NCBI RefSeq assembly: GCF_026151205.1
Contig: NC_087076.1
Location: forward strand, 12,261,675 to 12,325,674
Direction of reading: 5' to 3'
Source: Bolinopsis microptera
Lineage: Eukaryota > Ctenophora > Tentaculata > Lobata > Bolinopsidae
Length of the DNA stretch: 64,000 bases
The notes below the pieces were generated by a model. That model was given only the letters and a program-made list of their open reading frames with translations. It was not told where the DNA came from and did no database searches. Made by a program: the position numbers and the translations under genes. Shown here piece after piece: positions 1 through 11,872 of the stretch; position 1 is the first letter of the stretch; each line of letters opens with the position of its first letter.

Positions 1-2
1 GC

Positions 3-86
3 CAACACGAAGAGGCAACCGGTGAAGAAGAACTGAAAAAGGGACTTGACTTCAAGAAGAGACTGGCACAGCAGGGATCGAATTGA
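3..86 (+). CDS. Betaine-homocysteine S-methyltransferase paralog, last-exon fragment
   Basis: The window opens inside the last coding exon of a BHMT-like gene. Read from base 3 it gives QHEEATGEEELKKGLDFKKR, then LAQQGSN and a TGA stop at 84-86. This aligns with the C-terminus of the complete BHMT gene that ends at 36205 ([20 protein letters not shown]). The rest of the gene lies left of the window. The 3' flank also resembles the flank of the second gene, so the two are probably tandem or segmental duplicates. The tail differs (LAQQGSN against [10 protein letters not shown]), so this is a diverged paralog and not a recent copy. Whether the upstream part is intact cannot be seen. Confidence 0.8.
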   Translation, partial: QHEEATGEEELKKGLDFKKRLAQQGSN

Positions 87-539
87 AGCACATACTTTAT
101 TATTAATTAATTAGCATACTAGCACACAGCAGGAACATATTACTGATCTAGTATGTATTGAACCAGAGGGTTTTTAACTTTCATTTCAGTTTTTAATTTG
201 GTATTTCGCTTTTTCTGATTTTGAAATGAGCTATAATTGGTTATTTTATAAAGTTCGTTGTTACAATGTATACTGCACTTCACTATTAACTTCAACAATG
301 GCATTTTACAATTGTTCAAACATACAAAATGTATCTTCTTGACTGTATTCACACCAAGGAGATTAACGATTATATTTTAAACGATATGAGTATAATATGA
401 CTTTGTAATGCCGCTGAAATTAGATTACTGCAATAATTTTTTGAGGCTAAGTATCAGATCTGCAAATCATATTTCCCTGAATATCCTGTTATTGGCACTA
501 AAATATATTATCAGAAATGATGCGGAATTAATCTTAGTG
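87..539. other. 3' flank of BHMT paralog, duplicated with the 36.2-36.8 kb flank
   Basis: This stretch is AT-rich and has no gene. About 95-150 and 205-390 resemble 36235-36310 and 36600-36785, the downstream flank of the complete BHMT gene. Shared words include the stretch around ATTAGCATA, the stretch around GCACACAGCA, and CTGTATTCACACCAAGGAG. The two BHMT copies therefore share flank as well as exon. Confidence 0.6.
464..496 (-). pseudogene. Relic of a sugar-transporter exon (antisense)
   Basis: On the minus strand a short stretch containing AACAGGATATTCAG and then GAAATA matches, with about two mismatches in 24 bases, the part of the transporter exon at 37874-38000 that encodes NRIFREIGF. 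Here the frame has a stop (NRIFREI, then stop). It lies about 0.4 kb downstream of the BHMT fragment, in the same relative orientation as the intact BHMT-transporter pair. It is probably what remains of a duplicated transporter gene. The match is short, so this is suggestive only. Confidence 0.45.
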
Positions 540-1118
540 CCTTAGTGGGTCAATACGTCAAAAAAGCTAACTTGGGTACGCGTACCAGTACCACCACAAT
601 TTCAGTCGGTACGCGCAAATATGAAATACGGCAAAATACGCGCACCCGTACCCAGTGCAGATACGGGTACGTGAAGTTTGTCATTTCCATGAAAAGCTAA
701 GGTTGTTATTGATTTTATTCACAATGAATTCTTTTGCAAACGACATTTTGGAACTTTCATAACTTTTGAACAGATAAATGTTTTGAGCTGAAATTTATAA
801 AGGGCGTTCATAGAACTTATACATTATATGAACGCCCTGAGAGAATCTCAGTTAAAACATTTATTTGTTCAAAAGTTCCATAATGTGGTTTGAAATTAGG
901 TGAACCCTTGATCGAATTTGGCAAAAGAAGTCACTTATCTCAGAGCTAGAGACAAAATAAAAGACAATATATAATAAATATTAATTCTCAAATTCACTTC
1001 TGAGTTTTCGGGTGCGGGTGCGGGTGTGGGTACGCACGTACCGCTATCGGGGCCAGAACTTGGTACGCGCGTACCCGTACCGCCGTACCGGGTGCGAATA
1101 CGTATTGACCAACTAAGG
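540..1118. mobile_element. Non-autonomous inverted-repeat element (579 bp)
   Basis: The ends are an imperfect inverted repeat of about 19 bp: CCTTAGTGGGTCAATACGT at 540 and the complement of CCTTAGTTGGTCAATACGT ending at 1118. Just inside both ends are clusters of GTACGCGTACC-like words (about 575-680 and 1010-1095). The middle (750-879) is a large imperfect hairpin whose perfect core arms are AGGGCGTTCATA and TATGAACGCCCT. No transposase is encoded. No clear target duplication is visible, so the superfamily is not assigned. Confidence 0.6.
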
Positions 1119-1398
1119 CTGTATCAACTCCGATATCCACCAAATTTTTCGGACAGTTGTGAAAGCCCTATTGGAAGGTTGTCACAAATTTTTTGCTCTA
1201 TCCAGATTCTAGAGCCCTCTCGCTTGCACATTGCAGTGTGCAGTAGCCGCGCACCATCAAATACGGCACCTATGCGAAACTTATTGATCAAATTTGGTAC
1301 TGTGAAAATGGTACTGTGAAAATTCTCACAGTCTCTAGAAAACAATGGTACAAAAATTTTAAAAATCCGAGCAAGTTTATTTTCATCGTGCACCCCCT
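1119..1398. mobile_element. Truncated copy of the 2724-3554 inverted-repeat element
   Basis: From about 1124 the sequence matches the interior of the element at 2724-3554, beginning ATCAACTCCGATATCCACCA. From 1325 to 1398 it matches that element's right terminal repeat, ending CCCCCT. The left part of this copy is missing and the 579-bp element abuts it directly, so that element probably inserted into or replaced the left half. Confidence 0.6.
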
Positions 1399-2723
1399 AC
1401 TAATAAAGTCCTATTTATATTTCTAAACATATTCTTGATCCTTACACATCATACTATTGTGTGTTGTGTCCAATTAATGGTTAAGTCTCCAAACTCGTAG
1501 CAGAAAACACGTATTTTTGCACGTAAGGGCAACTGCAAGGCATTATGGTAGTACATACTACATATTAGGGTGTGATATAAATACTCGAATTTGGATTTGA
1601 CGATAAAAAGCGTTTAAAATCGGAAAATTTCACTATTAACAATTAAAATGGTGTCCCTTATAAATCACTCATCAAATTGCAAGTCCTTAAAAACGATTTT
1701 GGTTGCTTCGGGTCGGTGACAGACCCTGCATCGGGACACATAACTTCTTGCTTCTGTGAACGGTACCCTGGTTTCCTCCTCCGTGTATGGATCCTGAAGA
1801 GAGCAGGGTCAAAATAAAACAAAAATTGAATCAACTTAACTTTAACGAAATGTGACCATTTTGATTTCATGAATGGGTTTGCCGATAAAACGTTTGAAAA
1901 GCTAATACTCGGCTCAAAACATATAAATATGTCATAGTGCATAGTCCATTTATACATCTTATATCTACCTTTTTCGAATCCATCTGCCATGACGGTCGGA
2001 AGATTTAAACTTGCAGCCCTCAACATCACACTCGGCTACAGCAGTGGGACTGTAGTACAATAGAAACGAGGCTGGTTCGTCTGAAGTTGTTCAATAGTTA
2101 CTTACGTATTGTATGTATTATATGTAGTGGCCTTTTATAGATTTTAAAATCATTTTGGACCAGAAAATGTTTATTTTTAACAGCAGCAAGTTAAAAGCAT
2201 TTCCTAAATAAAACAGCACAGATTTGATTAAAAGACTGAAAATCGGAGAAACGACAATCTGCACAACGTCATATAACTATATTATATTATAGACTGTTGT
2301 TACTTTAAACTTTATTCTTAAAACTATTATCCTGAAAATGAGTCATATAATATATAATAGCTTTTTATAGCTTGCCGAGAGATGTGCTATTATTAATAGC
2401 ACAGCTCTCAGCAAGCTATAAACCCTCTCGGCTCTCATTGGCTGAATAATCATCCAATAAAGCAATAAGAAGGCGGCATGTTATAATCACTGACCTGTAT
2501 AAAGCACTCCTATTGCATAGTTATCCAAGGAAACTTCCCAGAAGCTGTAACCGATCCAGTCCTGTGATTGTGTTGCGGAGGAGATGAATCTGTTGGGAGA
2601 GGCTGCGGACACGTAGCTGAGAGAATATTTATTTACCATTGATATTGCTAGATTGTGCCGTAGTTAGTTCAGCAGGCATATTTTAAGTTCAAAACATTTT
2701 AATTCAATGTCAAAAATGACAGT
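1399..2723. other. Intergenic, no gene recognised
   Basis: This is AT-rich sequence without a supportable gene. A stem-loop lies at about 2365-2420: arms ATAGCTTGC...GAGAG and CTCTC...GCAAGCTAT with TGTGCTATT / AATAGCACA at the apex, imperfect, about 25 bp per arm. The open frame at 1658-2029 (minus) has no recognisable domain and lies beside repeats, so I do not call it. Confidence 0.5.
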
Positions 2724-3554
2724 AGGAGGTGCACGATAAAAATAAACTTGCTCGGATTTAAAAATTTATTGTACCATTGTTTTCTAGAGACTGAGAGAAT
2801 TTTCACAATACCAAATTTGTCATACCTTTTTGGAAAGATCAGTGAGTTTCGCTATAATATATTAATATTATAATATTAATATCATAATATTAACTATAAT
2901 ATTGTATTATGTAATTGCTTATTTCCGTACAAAGTTGAGGTCGAATTCTGGTTTGTAGATGGGGAGTAAATTGGTATCATGAATGACAGACACACAACCT
3001 TTTTAATAACCATGATTCAACAACTTAACATTATTGTTTGCCAGGTAAGCTGAAGATGGGATCGAGACGAGAAGAACTGCTGAATCTGATATCTAGATGT
3101 GTGGTGTGTGACACTATTTTTAAGATGGTGGTGGTGCACAGTATACTATATGACCAACACGGTACCTGACTGTCCTGATTATTATTTAACGAAACAATTG
3201 TGTTTATTGTTTTAATTTTAACAAAAATTGGTAAATCTTACTCATAGATTAGATAGTAAGTGTCTGAAAAATTTAAAGCATATCCAACCATCAGAAATTA
3301 TGCTACAGCTTTAAAAAAAGCAGCGTATTTTGCCCCATTTTCATCATTATATCAACTCCGATATCCACCAAATTTTCAGAATGATCTCATTCAAGGAACC
3401 GAAGATATATCAGAATAATATGACAAAAATCAACGAATTTGGTCAAATTACGCGACTTTTATAGCTTTATAGCTACTTTTGCTCACAGTCTCTAGAAAAC
3501 AATGGTACACAAATTTTTAAAATCCGAGCAAGTTTATTTTATCGTGCGCCCCCT
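2724..3554. mobile_element. Inverted-repeat DNA element (831 bp) with 5-bp target duplication
   Basis: The terminal inverted repeats are about 75 bp and imperfect. The left end starts AGGAGGTGCACGATAAAA and the right end is the complement of AGGGGGCGCACGATAAAA. Both continue through AAACTTGCTCGGATTT and ACCATTGTTTTCTAGAGACT. The element is flanked by ACAGT at 2719-2723 and 3555-3559, a probable target-site duplication. There is no transposase frame. A second, truncated copy is at 1119-1398, so this is a multi-copy family. Confidence 0.75.
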
Positions 3555-3559
3555 ACAGT

Positions 3560-4842
3560 AACATTTTTCGTGCTGCTACATTTAGTAGCAATGGGAGCCC
3601 CATACCATCAGACCTCTGTATAACAATAAAATGTTCGAGACTCAATATTTTTAACAAAAAAAAAGTTAATGTTGAATGTGCTGTTTGTTAACCATTTATT
3701 CAGTATCAAAAAAGCTAGAATTTGACGGTGCTTGTGCTATCTGGATATAGCATATTTATAATGTAGTATGAGTTTGCTGGATAGGGCTAGTAACAATGGG
3801 AACCCCATTAGACCTCTGTAAGTGTATAACAATGACTACGAGATGTTCGAGATTCAATATTTTTAACAAAAAAAATGTTAATGTGCTGTTTGTTAACCAT
3901 TTAGTGAGGTGTTTTGTTGGTTTTAAAGTTTGTTGTTTGATTTTATTAGTCGTGTTGAATTTATGTTTATACAAAGAGGTTTTTTAAAAAGTTACTCGTA
4001 TGTCATTCATGCCTCTAGCATCATTTTCACATATGCAGTTATTTGTCTGGGTCAAGAATTCATATTTGCGCTTATATTCAGGATATAACGAGCAACCGAT
4101 TTCATTCTCGGTATCATCTTGCATTTGCGGACGGTTATTCAAATTAATCTAAAAAAAACTTTGCCAACAAAACACATTTTTCCGTTGAGCTTTTATTTAA
4201 CTTTAACGTGAATTATTAAATAGTTGTAAGATAAAGGCTTTATTCTCTTACGCAGATTAAATATCCATTTCAAACCCCAGTATTTTATCGCATTGAAGGA
4301 TGAATTAAGGAGACATGTTTTCTCTGATGATTTGATTGACCACTAGAGATCACGTTATAAAGGGTTGCAATTTACGTGACTTATCTTGGTCAAGCGACTG
4401 AAGAACTTGTCGTGGGTTGTTTTGAGAATAGGTACAGCAGACAGCTGGTACAGGTTTAATTCTAGTTCCACTTCCACTTCCACACGTAGCCATTTTCGAA
4501 ACGTAGCCATTTTCGACAGGTTGCGATTTCAACAGGGGTTATTTCCAGCAAACTTAAGCTGTCTAACTAGAGTGCGTCCCAAAGTAGAGTCCAGAACTAC
4601 AGTTGCAGAATATAAAGCCGTGATTTTTAAGTGGATTTAATAAATTCATCATGCCCGCGAATCACGATGGTCTTTCATTAATTGAATTAGTGAGCGTATC
4701 AAAAATTTGAGTCTTTAGAAATTATCAATTATATTGTATTTTTCCTTTATCTTTAGCCACCAAAAATCACAGTGTTGGCAAGCACGACCGCCGCCCTTCT
4801 ACTCACCATACTATTTACCCCTATCTAGGGGGAACGGGAGAC
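3560..4842. other. Intergenic with a diverged ~200-bp tandem duplication
   Basis: About 3586-3692 and 3789-3903 are related direct copies sharing GACCTCTGTA, ATGTTCGAGA, CAATATTTTTAACAAAAAAA and GTGCTGTTTGTTAACCATTTA. No gene is recognised. The remainder up to the receptor gene is unremarkable AT-rich sequence. Confidence 0.5.
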
Positions 4843-4848
4843 TATAAA
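4843..4848 (+). promoter_or_regulatory. Possible TATA box of the receptor gene
   Basis: TATAAA lies 64 bp upstream of the proposed start codon at 4912. That spacing would put transcription start roughly 30-40 bp before the ATG. This is inferred from motif and position only. Confidence 0.3.
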
Positions 4849-4911
4849 CACTTTTAGGTATTGAGACACTCCTCACTATTTGAAATCTACAGCATAGTTA
4901 CATCTGGAAAC

Positions 4912-7900
4912 ATGTTGCTGCTAATAGTTATACTGATACGATCTTTACATACTCTACCCGAAAGTGAGTATGTACGCTAGTTGTTTAGTGGGTATTCTTT
5001 CCAACGATTTCAGAATATGTTGTGGATTGTTGACAAGATTATTCTTAACTGACACAAAACCGTTGCTTTTAGAGTTTAAAAGGCATATCAGATATGAAAG
5101 TTTACGTGTCTAGGTGGCTGAAATCTCAACCTAATTTACCAGCAAGCAATTAATTTCTCACAAAATAATTTAAACAGGTAACGCAAAGTTTTACCTGCTC
5201 AACGGTGAGGGTGCACAAGCAACGAATGGATTTGGTGTCTTGTTCGTCCAGAAGGGCCAACTCTCGGGCCATGTTTTATTTGAAGGAAACAAAGGATTCG
5301 GTCAAGAGTGTCTGCCGAACCACATATGCCAAATGATGGGGTACCAGTTTGCAATAAGTTGGTTCTCAGATCTAAAAACCGTTCTTGACACCAAGCAGAA
5401 GTCTAGGCATGCGTTTACATTCGACGATATTTTCTGTCCAGTGGATAACAACGGTACTGTTAATGCGACGTTTAAAATAAAAAAAATAAAAGAAACAAAT
5501 GTTTCTTCAACTATATCATATTCAGCTGTAGTCCTCTTCTGCGGTCCTTTTAAAGGCACTTGTCCAATCGTGGAGCGATATAATTTCCTTAAGAGAGTTT
5601 GTATCGAGGAATTTGGCAGCTTAGTATTTCAATGTCACTACTCTGACAAGCTTTACTTGGCCATACCCGGGTACCACCACTCTATATTTAACACCGTCTG
5701 CGACAACGACCCTCATTTCTATCAAAGCTGTGGTATCAGAAATTCACTGACCTCATCAAACTCTGCTGCAATTTGTGACGAGTACGTCTGTGAAGTGAAG
5801 AAAAATTCCGTCATCTATACGATAGGTGTTATGTCTACCGTCACAGTTTCTTCAGCAATGTTGTGTCAATTGCAATTAGACCCAGCATTTGAAAATCTGC
5901 CCTATTCACAAAGCTGCTCCAATTTACCAGACAACATTTGTTTAGCAGAAAATGAAGAGGAAGATATAGTTCATACAACTTTGACTTTAAAAAGCGGACT
6001 AACAGTGGAGAAGTCCTCTGTTTGCAATGGACGCTGTGATGGACGTCGTTGTGAGGACGAGGCTTTCTGTGGTGGCTATCTGTACGGTTTGTACTGCATT
6101 GGCTGGGAACAAAGACTCAATTACATCAAACCAAGTGAAGTGTGCGATGGGTACTCGACGTACCTGTGTCTAAATAATGAGGACGAAAGGAACTGTTCGG
6201 AACACGACTCCTTACAAAGGCACGAAAAATGTAGAAGGGCCACCCTTAATAAATTCACAGGAAGACAAACTTCTTCGGTGATCCCAATTATGAATATTAC
6301 AAGGTGTGGCCTATTAGTTGACCCTGTATCAATCTGTGATAACTTTCTAGATCAAACCAACTGTACAGACCAGAGCCGTTCAACACTAACCTGTTATATC
6401 AACGGCTATCTTTCAACCGTATCCAAATTTGTTGTATGTCATGGCCAAGAGGAGGTTCCAACATTATGTGACAACGGAATAGACCAGGTCTGTGTCAACG
6501 TATCCCTCACCTGTGAGGTTCATAAACACCAACTATGTGACCAAATTGAAGATTGTCTGAGCGGGGCTGATGAAAACATAGCAATGTGTCGCTCCATGAC
6601 AAAGAGGGTTTGTCACAGAGCTTACAAGCGCGACCAGGCATTACAAATTCCCATTGCATGGCTAAGAGATGGGGTTGAGGACTGTTTAGATGCAATCGAC
6701 GAAGAGGACGTGTGGCAAACTTGTGGCATTGGTTCAACAAAACGATTCGTAGTGTCTGCAATAGATGAAACGTGCGAGGAGGTGTTTCTTTGTAAACATG
6801 ATAAAACAGCCTTCGTAGAATTCAAAAATATATGTGATGGAATTGATACGTCATGTGGTATTGAAACGAATATATGTGCGAAGTCGCATAAGATCAATCC
6901 TACGTTTGACATTGTACTGACTGTGCAGAAATCAGGTGGAGAATTGAAAACTTTGATGTATTGCTTGCCTGGTCTCGAGACTCTGCAGGAAATAGCAAAT
7001 CGTTGCGTTATCAATGAAGTCAATCTTTCGGGAATTGATGTCTTCGGAGTTCAATCCATTTTGACAATTATCCGCCCTAACACAATAGTTAACTGTGATC
7101 ATACCTTTGGAGAAATTTACGTGACACTGAGTTGTGCAGGGTATTGTGAAGACTCAATTTGCCCTTTGCAAAAAAGGATCCAATACAATTCTTGTCCTCA
7201 GCAACACCGAAAAAGGATATACACAGTTGCTGATAATAATTTCCTTTCGTTCGTGACAAAAATTGGTAATAAGTCGTACAGAAATGACTATTTTCAATGC
7301 GACAACGGTGTTTGCTTAAACTATGAACAAGTTTGCAACGTGGTCGATGACTGTGGGGATGGTTCTGACGAAATACTCTGTACTAATGTGTTTTTGTGTG
7401 ATTCCAAAGACCAACTGGTCCCGATCACTGAAAAGTGTAATGGAAATATTGACTGTATGGATTTCTCAGACGAGTGTAACTTACACTGTGGCAAACAAAT
7501 ATTACAAAGCATTTTTCTAAAGATTTTGAGCTGGAATCTGGCTGTGTTAGCCATATTCCTTAACTTGATTTCACTCTATCGAACTCTAACCGATTTCAAC
7601 AAAGAAATGTCAAAAGTGGCTATGAACAATAAGATGCTGATACTTCTCATAAATCTCGGTGATCTGCTGATCGGAGTGTATTTGATCTATATAGCAATAA
7701 TGGACACGGTAGTTTATAAGAGTGGATACTGCTCCGAACATATAAATTGGCTGTCTAGCGCTCATTGTAGCATAATAGGCGTCATCAGTACGATTGGTTA
7801 TGAAATGTCTCTTGTTTCCATGACAATTCTTGCCGTAACTAGGTTGGGGGTGATAAAAGATAATACTCGGATCAGCGAACGATTTACAAGAAGAGTCCTT

Positions 7901-8764
7901 TTCAAAAATAGTCTAGGTGCACTATTTATCGTCATGATGTGTATTACTATTGCAGTAATTCCTCTAGTGCCTCAATTTGAAGACTTCTTTGTCAATGGCA
8001 TGACATACAGACCCTCAGTAAGACTCTTTATCGGAGCTCCCGATAAACAAATCCATCTCAGCATCCTACAGCAGTACTATGGCAAAATTAAGGGCAAAAA
8101 TCTTAAGTGGAGAGTGATAAATGATCTTGTTAGTGGTATGTTTTCTAATGATTATGGAGGTGATGTACTTGGTCGAAAGAAGATTGACTTTTACGGGAAT
8201 GAAGGAGTTTGTCTATTCAAGTTTTTTGTTAAAGCAGACGATCCTCAACGAATTTATGCTTGGGGCATCCTATCATTAAACATGGTTTGCTTTTTAGTAA
8301 TTTCTATCTGCTACATTTTCATCAACAATAGAACCAGAACCACGTCAAAAGTGCTTACCCAGGGTAAAACACATACAGGTCATGAAGTAAGGAAAAGGAA
8401 CAGAAGATTGCAGCGAAAAATATCGCTGATCATAGCAACGGATTTTCTTTGTTGGTTACCAGTTACCATAGCTTCCTGTCTCCACTCGGGAGCAGTCATC
8501 GACGCTACACCATACTACTCTCTTATATCCATAGTATTTTTACCTATCAACTCTGTAATCAACCCTATCTTGTACAACGATTTCTTTACAACCTTATTAG
8601 AAAAAGTCAAAGAAAAATCGAAACCAGTTTTTGCTAAGAAGTGGAGAAATAAGAAAGTTTCTCCTGAACAATTTAACACTACCTGTATCAATAAAAATGA
8701 TTGTCGCCATGATCAAGTTCAAATGATTGAGATGAAAGTTTTAAAAGCAAAGGATCGAAAATGA
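4912..8764 (+). CDS. GRL101-like LDL-receptor-repeat G protein-coupled receptor
   Basis: Two exons: 4912-4963 (signal peptide, MLLLIVILIRSLHTLPES) and 5178-8764, joined by a phase-1 intron with GTGAGT donor and AAACAG acceptor, giving 1,212 residues. The junction reads on into NAKFYLLNGEGAQ. The first ~120 mature residues resemble a degenerate scavenger-receptor cysteine-rich fold (CQMMGY, FTFDDIFC). A long cysteine-rich ectodomain follows, ending in a clear LDL-receptor class A repeat (about 725-752, with DCGDGSDE) and a second one (about 757-787, CNGNIDCMDFSDEC). The seven membrane segments run from about 792 to 1152. TM2 has NLGDLLIGVYL as in leucine-rich-repeat GPCRs and relaxin receptors, TM3 ends TRLGV in place of E/DRY, and TM7 has NPILY. 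A basic tail of about 60 residues follows. The family is LGR/GRL101-like; the ligand is unknown. The near-absence of introns in the body suggests retroposition or an intronless family. Confidence 0.88.
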
Positions 8765-9805
8765 TTTAACGAAGATCCAAGATCAGTATCGCGAAGTGAA
8801 ACAAAAAGTTTTATTATATTATTTCTCATTTGGGAAACTGGTACATAAATTTTTAAATATTTTACGTTTACACAGTACAAACTATGAACTAATAGTAATA
8901 TAATTTCAACTCAATTGTACAAAGATGATTTAATTAAAATCCCATAATTATATATAAATACTACCAATTAAAATTTAAGAGTTTAAGAAACACTTGTAAT
9001 TGTCGTGGGCATAGTTCAATAATAAATTTTCTTTTCATTTTTATCGAAAATCTTTTCATTGAAATCTAGTTTATGGGATCAGTGTTAATATTTTATTATT
9101 AATTTATCATCTTCAGATTCAAAGGTGAACTGCAAAATGTACAAAAATTATAAAAACGTAGTTCATTAAAAAACACCTTTACCGCTCAATTAAAAGTGAT
9201 TACATTTACAATCAACAATAAGAAAATTCCATTTGTGGTAACTCCCCTAACCGGTTTCGTTTGCAGCGTGCCAAGTTTTTCAACACTTCTAAACTCCGGT
9301 TATTATAAGATTTTGCCTCTATAATCTGTACCAAGTGTTCCCGTTTCAAGGTCAAAAGGAAATCGCGGCACGTGCAGAATCGCGGCACGTGCAGAATCAC
9401 GGCAGAATCTCGATTTTCCCATTCTCCGCGACAAATCGCGATTTTTGAAGAGACAAATCGCGATTTTCTCTGATCCTCGCGACAAATCACGATTATTCCA
9501 GTTCTCTGAGGACCAAATATGCGTATTCTCCTTTAAATCCGAGGGCCAAATATCACGTTCTTTATAATTAATGAGGTCTGATCGTCATCTTCTAATACAG
9601 CGTTCGATGTCTGTGTGAAGGTGAAACTGAAATGGTGACATCCTCTGGAACAGTCAGAGGTCTAGTGTTATCGGGTATACACTATACTTCTGTAGTGCGG
9701 TTGATCAGCAATACTAAGGCAATGGGACTACTGCGGACCCTCCACTGGCCAAACCTTATTAACATTAACAAAGCCGCAGTCAAGGTTTGGTGAACGGTAG
9801 TTTAA
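8765..9805. other. 3' flank of receptor and repeat-rich spacer
   Basis: AATAAA at 9021-9026 is a candidate polyadenylation signal for the receptor. About 9360-9500 contains repeated words such as GAATCGCGGCACGTGCA and GACAAATCGCGATTTT. Similar AATCGCGATTTT motifs occur at 15160-15235 and 62535-62660, so this is probably a dispersed element end. No gene is recognised. Confidence 0.5.
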
Positions 9806-11867
9806 GGACCAGTTAACTGAAAAATTTCTCCAATTTGGCTAAGATTTAAATCAGCTGTGACAAACTCGTAAAAAATTGTATCGCCGAAAGAACCAACTCT
9901 CTAGCTTACGTGTAACGCGTGTTATTGCAATAATAAGCTGTGGCCGCGTGACGTCATAAAGTCCCTCAGTGCGCGCTGGCATAGCGTAATACAATGCACA
10001 AATGTTTATCATCGTCAATAAAACACGTGTAACTCACTCAAATTTTAGAGTTATGACTATTTCCCTAGTTCTCCAAAATCCTTATAGTTTTGGCTATCAC
10101 CCTAACTATATGAATAGCTGATTGGATGTACAGTGCTCACGTCAGGATTTTAAACAGTGACATAAGTTCTTGAACAGTGGCGGGTGAATGTACGGTTAGA
10201 AAGTTTCTGCTATTACAAGTTATGTCATATGTGATAATTTTGGATTGTTTTCATTGCTTCATTAAAACGAAGGGAGACTGTACCGATTATTTTTCCCCAG
10301 TCCATGAAACTAATACACAAAATAATGTGCTATATATTAAATATAGCTGATCAGAGTGTAACTCTGTAATATAATATTACAGTTGTTCGGAAGAATGCGA
10401 GCAGTCAAATGGTTCGCTATCCTAAAAGACATAGTTCCGAGAGCAATTATATTTCTAGCATAGCGAAATTTCTTACTTTAATCCACACGTGCCAGACAGT
10501 ACAGGAGACATGAAGTCTGGCTATTTTACGGCCGTTCCCATCGGACCATTAGTAGAAGTAGCTCCTATCAGAACGGTGCCGTGGGAACTGAAAAATACCC
10601 GGTATACGTAATACTGATTGGAGTGTACGGTGAGCGGTGTGTTTTGAATGTGACTTACCTAGTTATCGTCCTACTTGTATGATCATCGGTAGGTACATAA
10701 CATAAATAAACTACTGGTAAAATTAAATACCAAGTGCAAACGTGTTCAGTCAATCGACCCACTGAACAAATATAGAATTTCCAAGACCCTATTATTCTTT
10801 GGCCATATATATTGCGGCACGATCGATTCTTAGATGGCTAAACGACATACGTTAATCTATACAATTCTTAAACTATGAGATAGCACTTTAATCTAGAAAT
10901 ACACTTATTATATTACTCCTGATTTTTACATTTCAATTTTCATGTAAAACATTGTAGCCATAGGTTGATCATGGACACTGACAGCTTAATTTTAGATAAT
11001 AATGATTTATGAGTTTCTCTAAAGTTAACTCTAAACTAGTGTAGTCCAGTCATTTAAGGACATTTATGGAATTGAACCTGCAAATTTTCGTATACTCACG
11101 AAATTTTGCAAAGACCTTCTCAAAAGTATGAATAAACGATTTTCGGTTGGAGACATATTGACCACGCCGATATTGACCCAATAACGTAACCGACCCTTTG
11201 CTTCTGAAGGTCGTAGACTTCTAAATAGGCTTAAACGAAGCGGCATATGCATGTTTATATAGGAGTTACTGAGCAACACATGGCCTAAAATCCTTACTCT
11301 TCGAGAAATTTGCCAAAAACCATTTTGGGCGTGGTGCTGAGCCCATTTTCGATAGGATCGTGATAGAGTCTTTAGACAGGGTGCAAAAGAACCGCAATTA
11401 GCATATTTATATATGACTTACGAAGAAACAGATGCCTTAAAGTGCTTACTTTTTCAGTTATTGGCGAAAAACTGATTTCCGGTTCCAGAAATCATGCAAA
11501 AGTATGGGTATCTTGTAAATTGGGCTATGAAGGCCCTACAGATTTTTGAATGATTGCAAATTGTGCAGAATGGCCATGTTTATGTACAACTTATGAAGCA
11601 ACATGTACCCTAAAACACTTATTTTTCGAGTTACCTATTTAGGGGAGAAACATTGTATTATGTCCATTTTTACCTGTAAAATACAGTCTCACGAGCTCTT
11701 CTGTGCGCGCAAGGGACTTTATGACGTCATCGCCAAAATAATACAAACGCTAATTACACGCGTTAGAGAGCAGTTAGAGATTTAGGAATTTCGACTCGTT
11801 GCTCAGTTTGCTATTTGTCACAATCTGTCAAAATATGAGGATAACTTTTTTTTGAGTTAACTGGTCC
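9806..11867. mobile_element. Long-terminal-inverted-repeat element (2,062 bp), TTTAA target duplication
   Basis: The ends are GGACCAGTTAACT (9806) and its complement AGTTAACTGGTCC (ending 11867). They are flanked by TTTAA at 9801-9805 and 11868-11872. Similarity continues inward for about 160-190 bp, for example TAACGCGTGT and GACGTCATAAAGTCCCT on the left and their complements near 11700-11770. The interior holds at least three diverged ~150-175-bp repeats, with matching segments at about 11250, 11403 and 11576 around the words CTTA-CTTTTTC / GGCGAAAAAC. No transposase frame is visible, so it is non-autonomous or decayed. Confidence 0.7.
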
Positions 11868-11872
11868 TTTAA

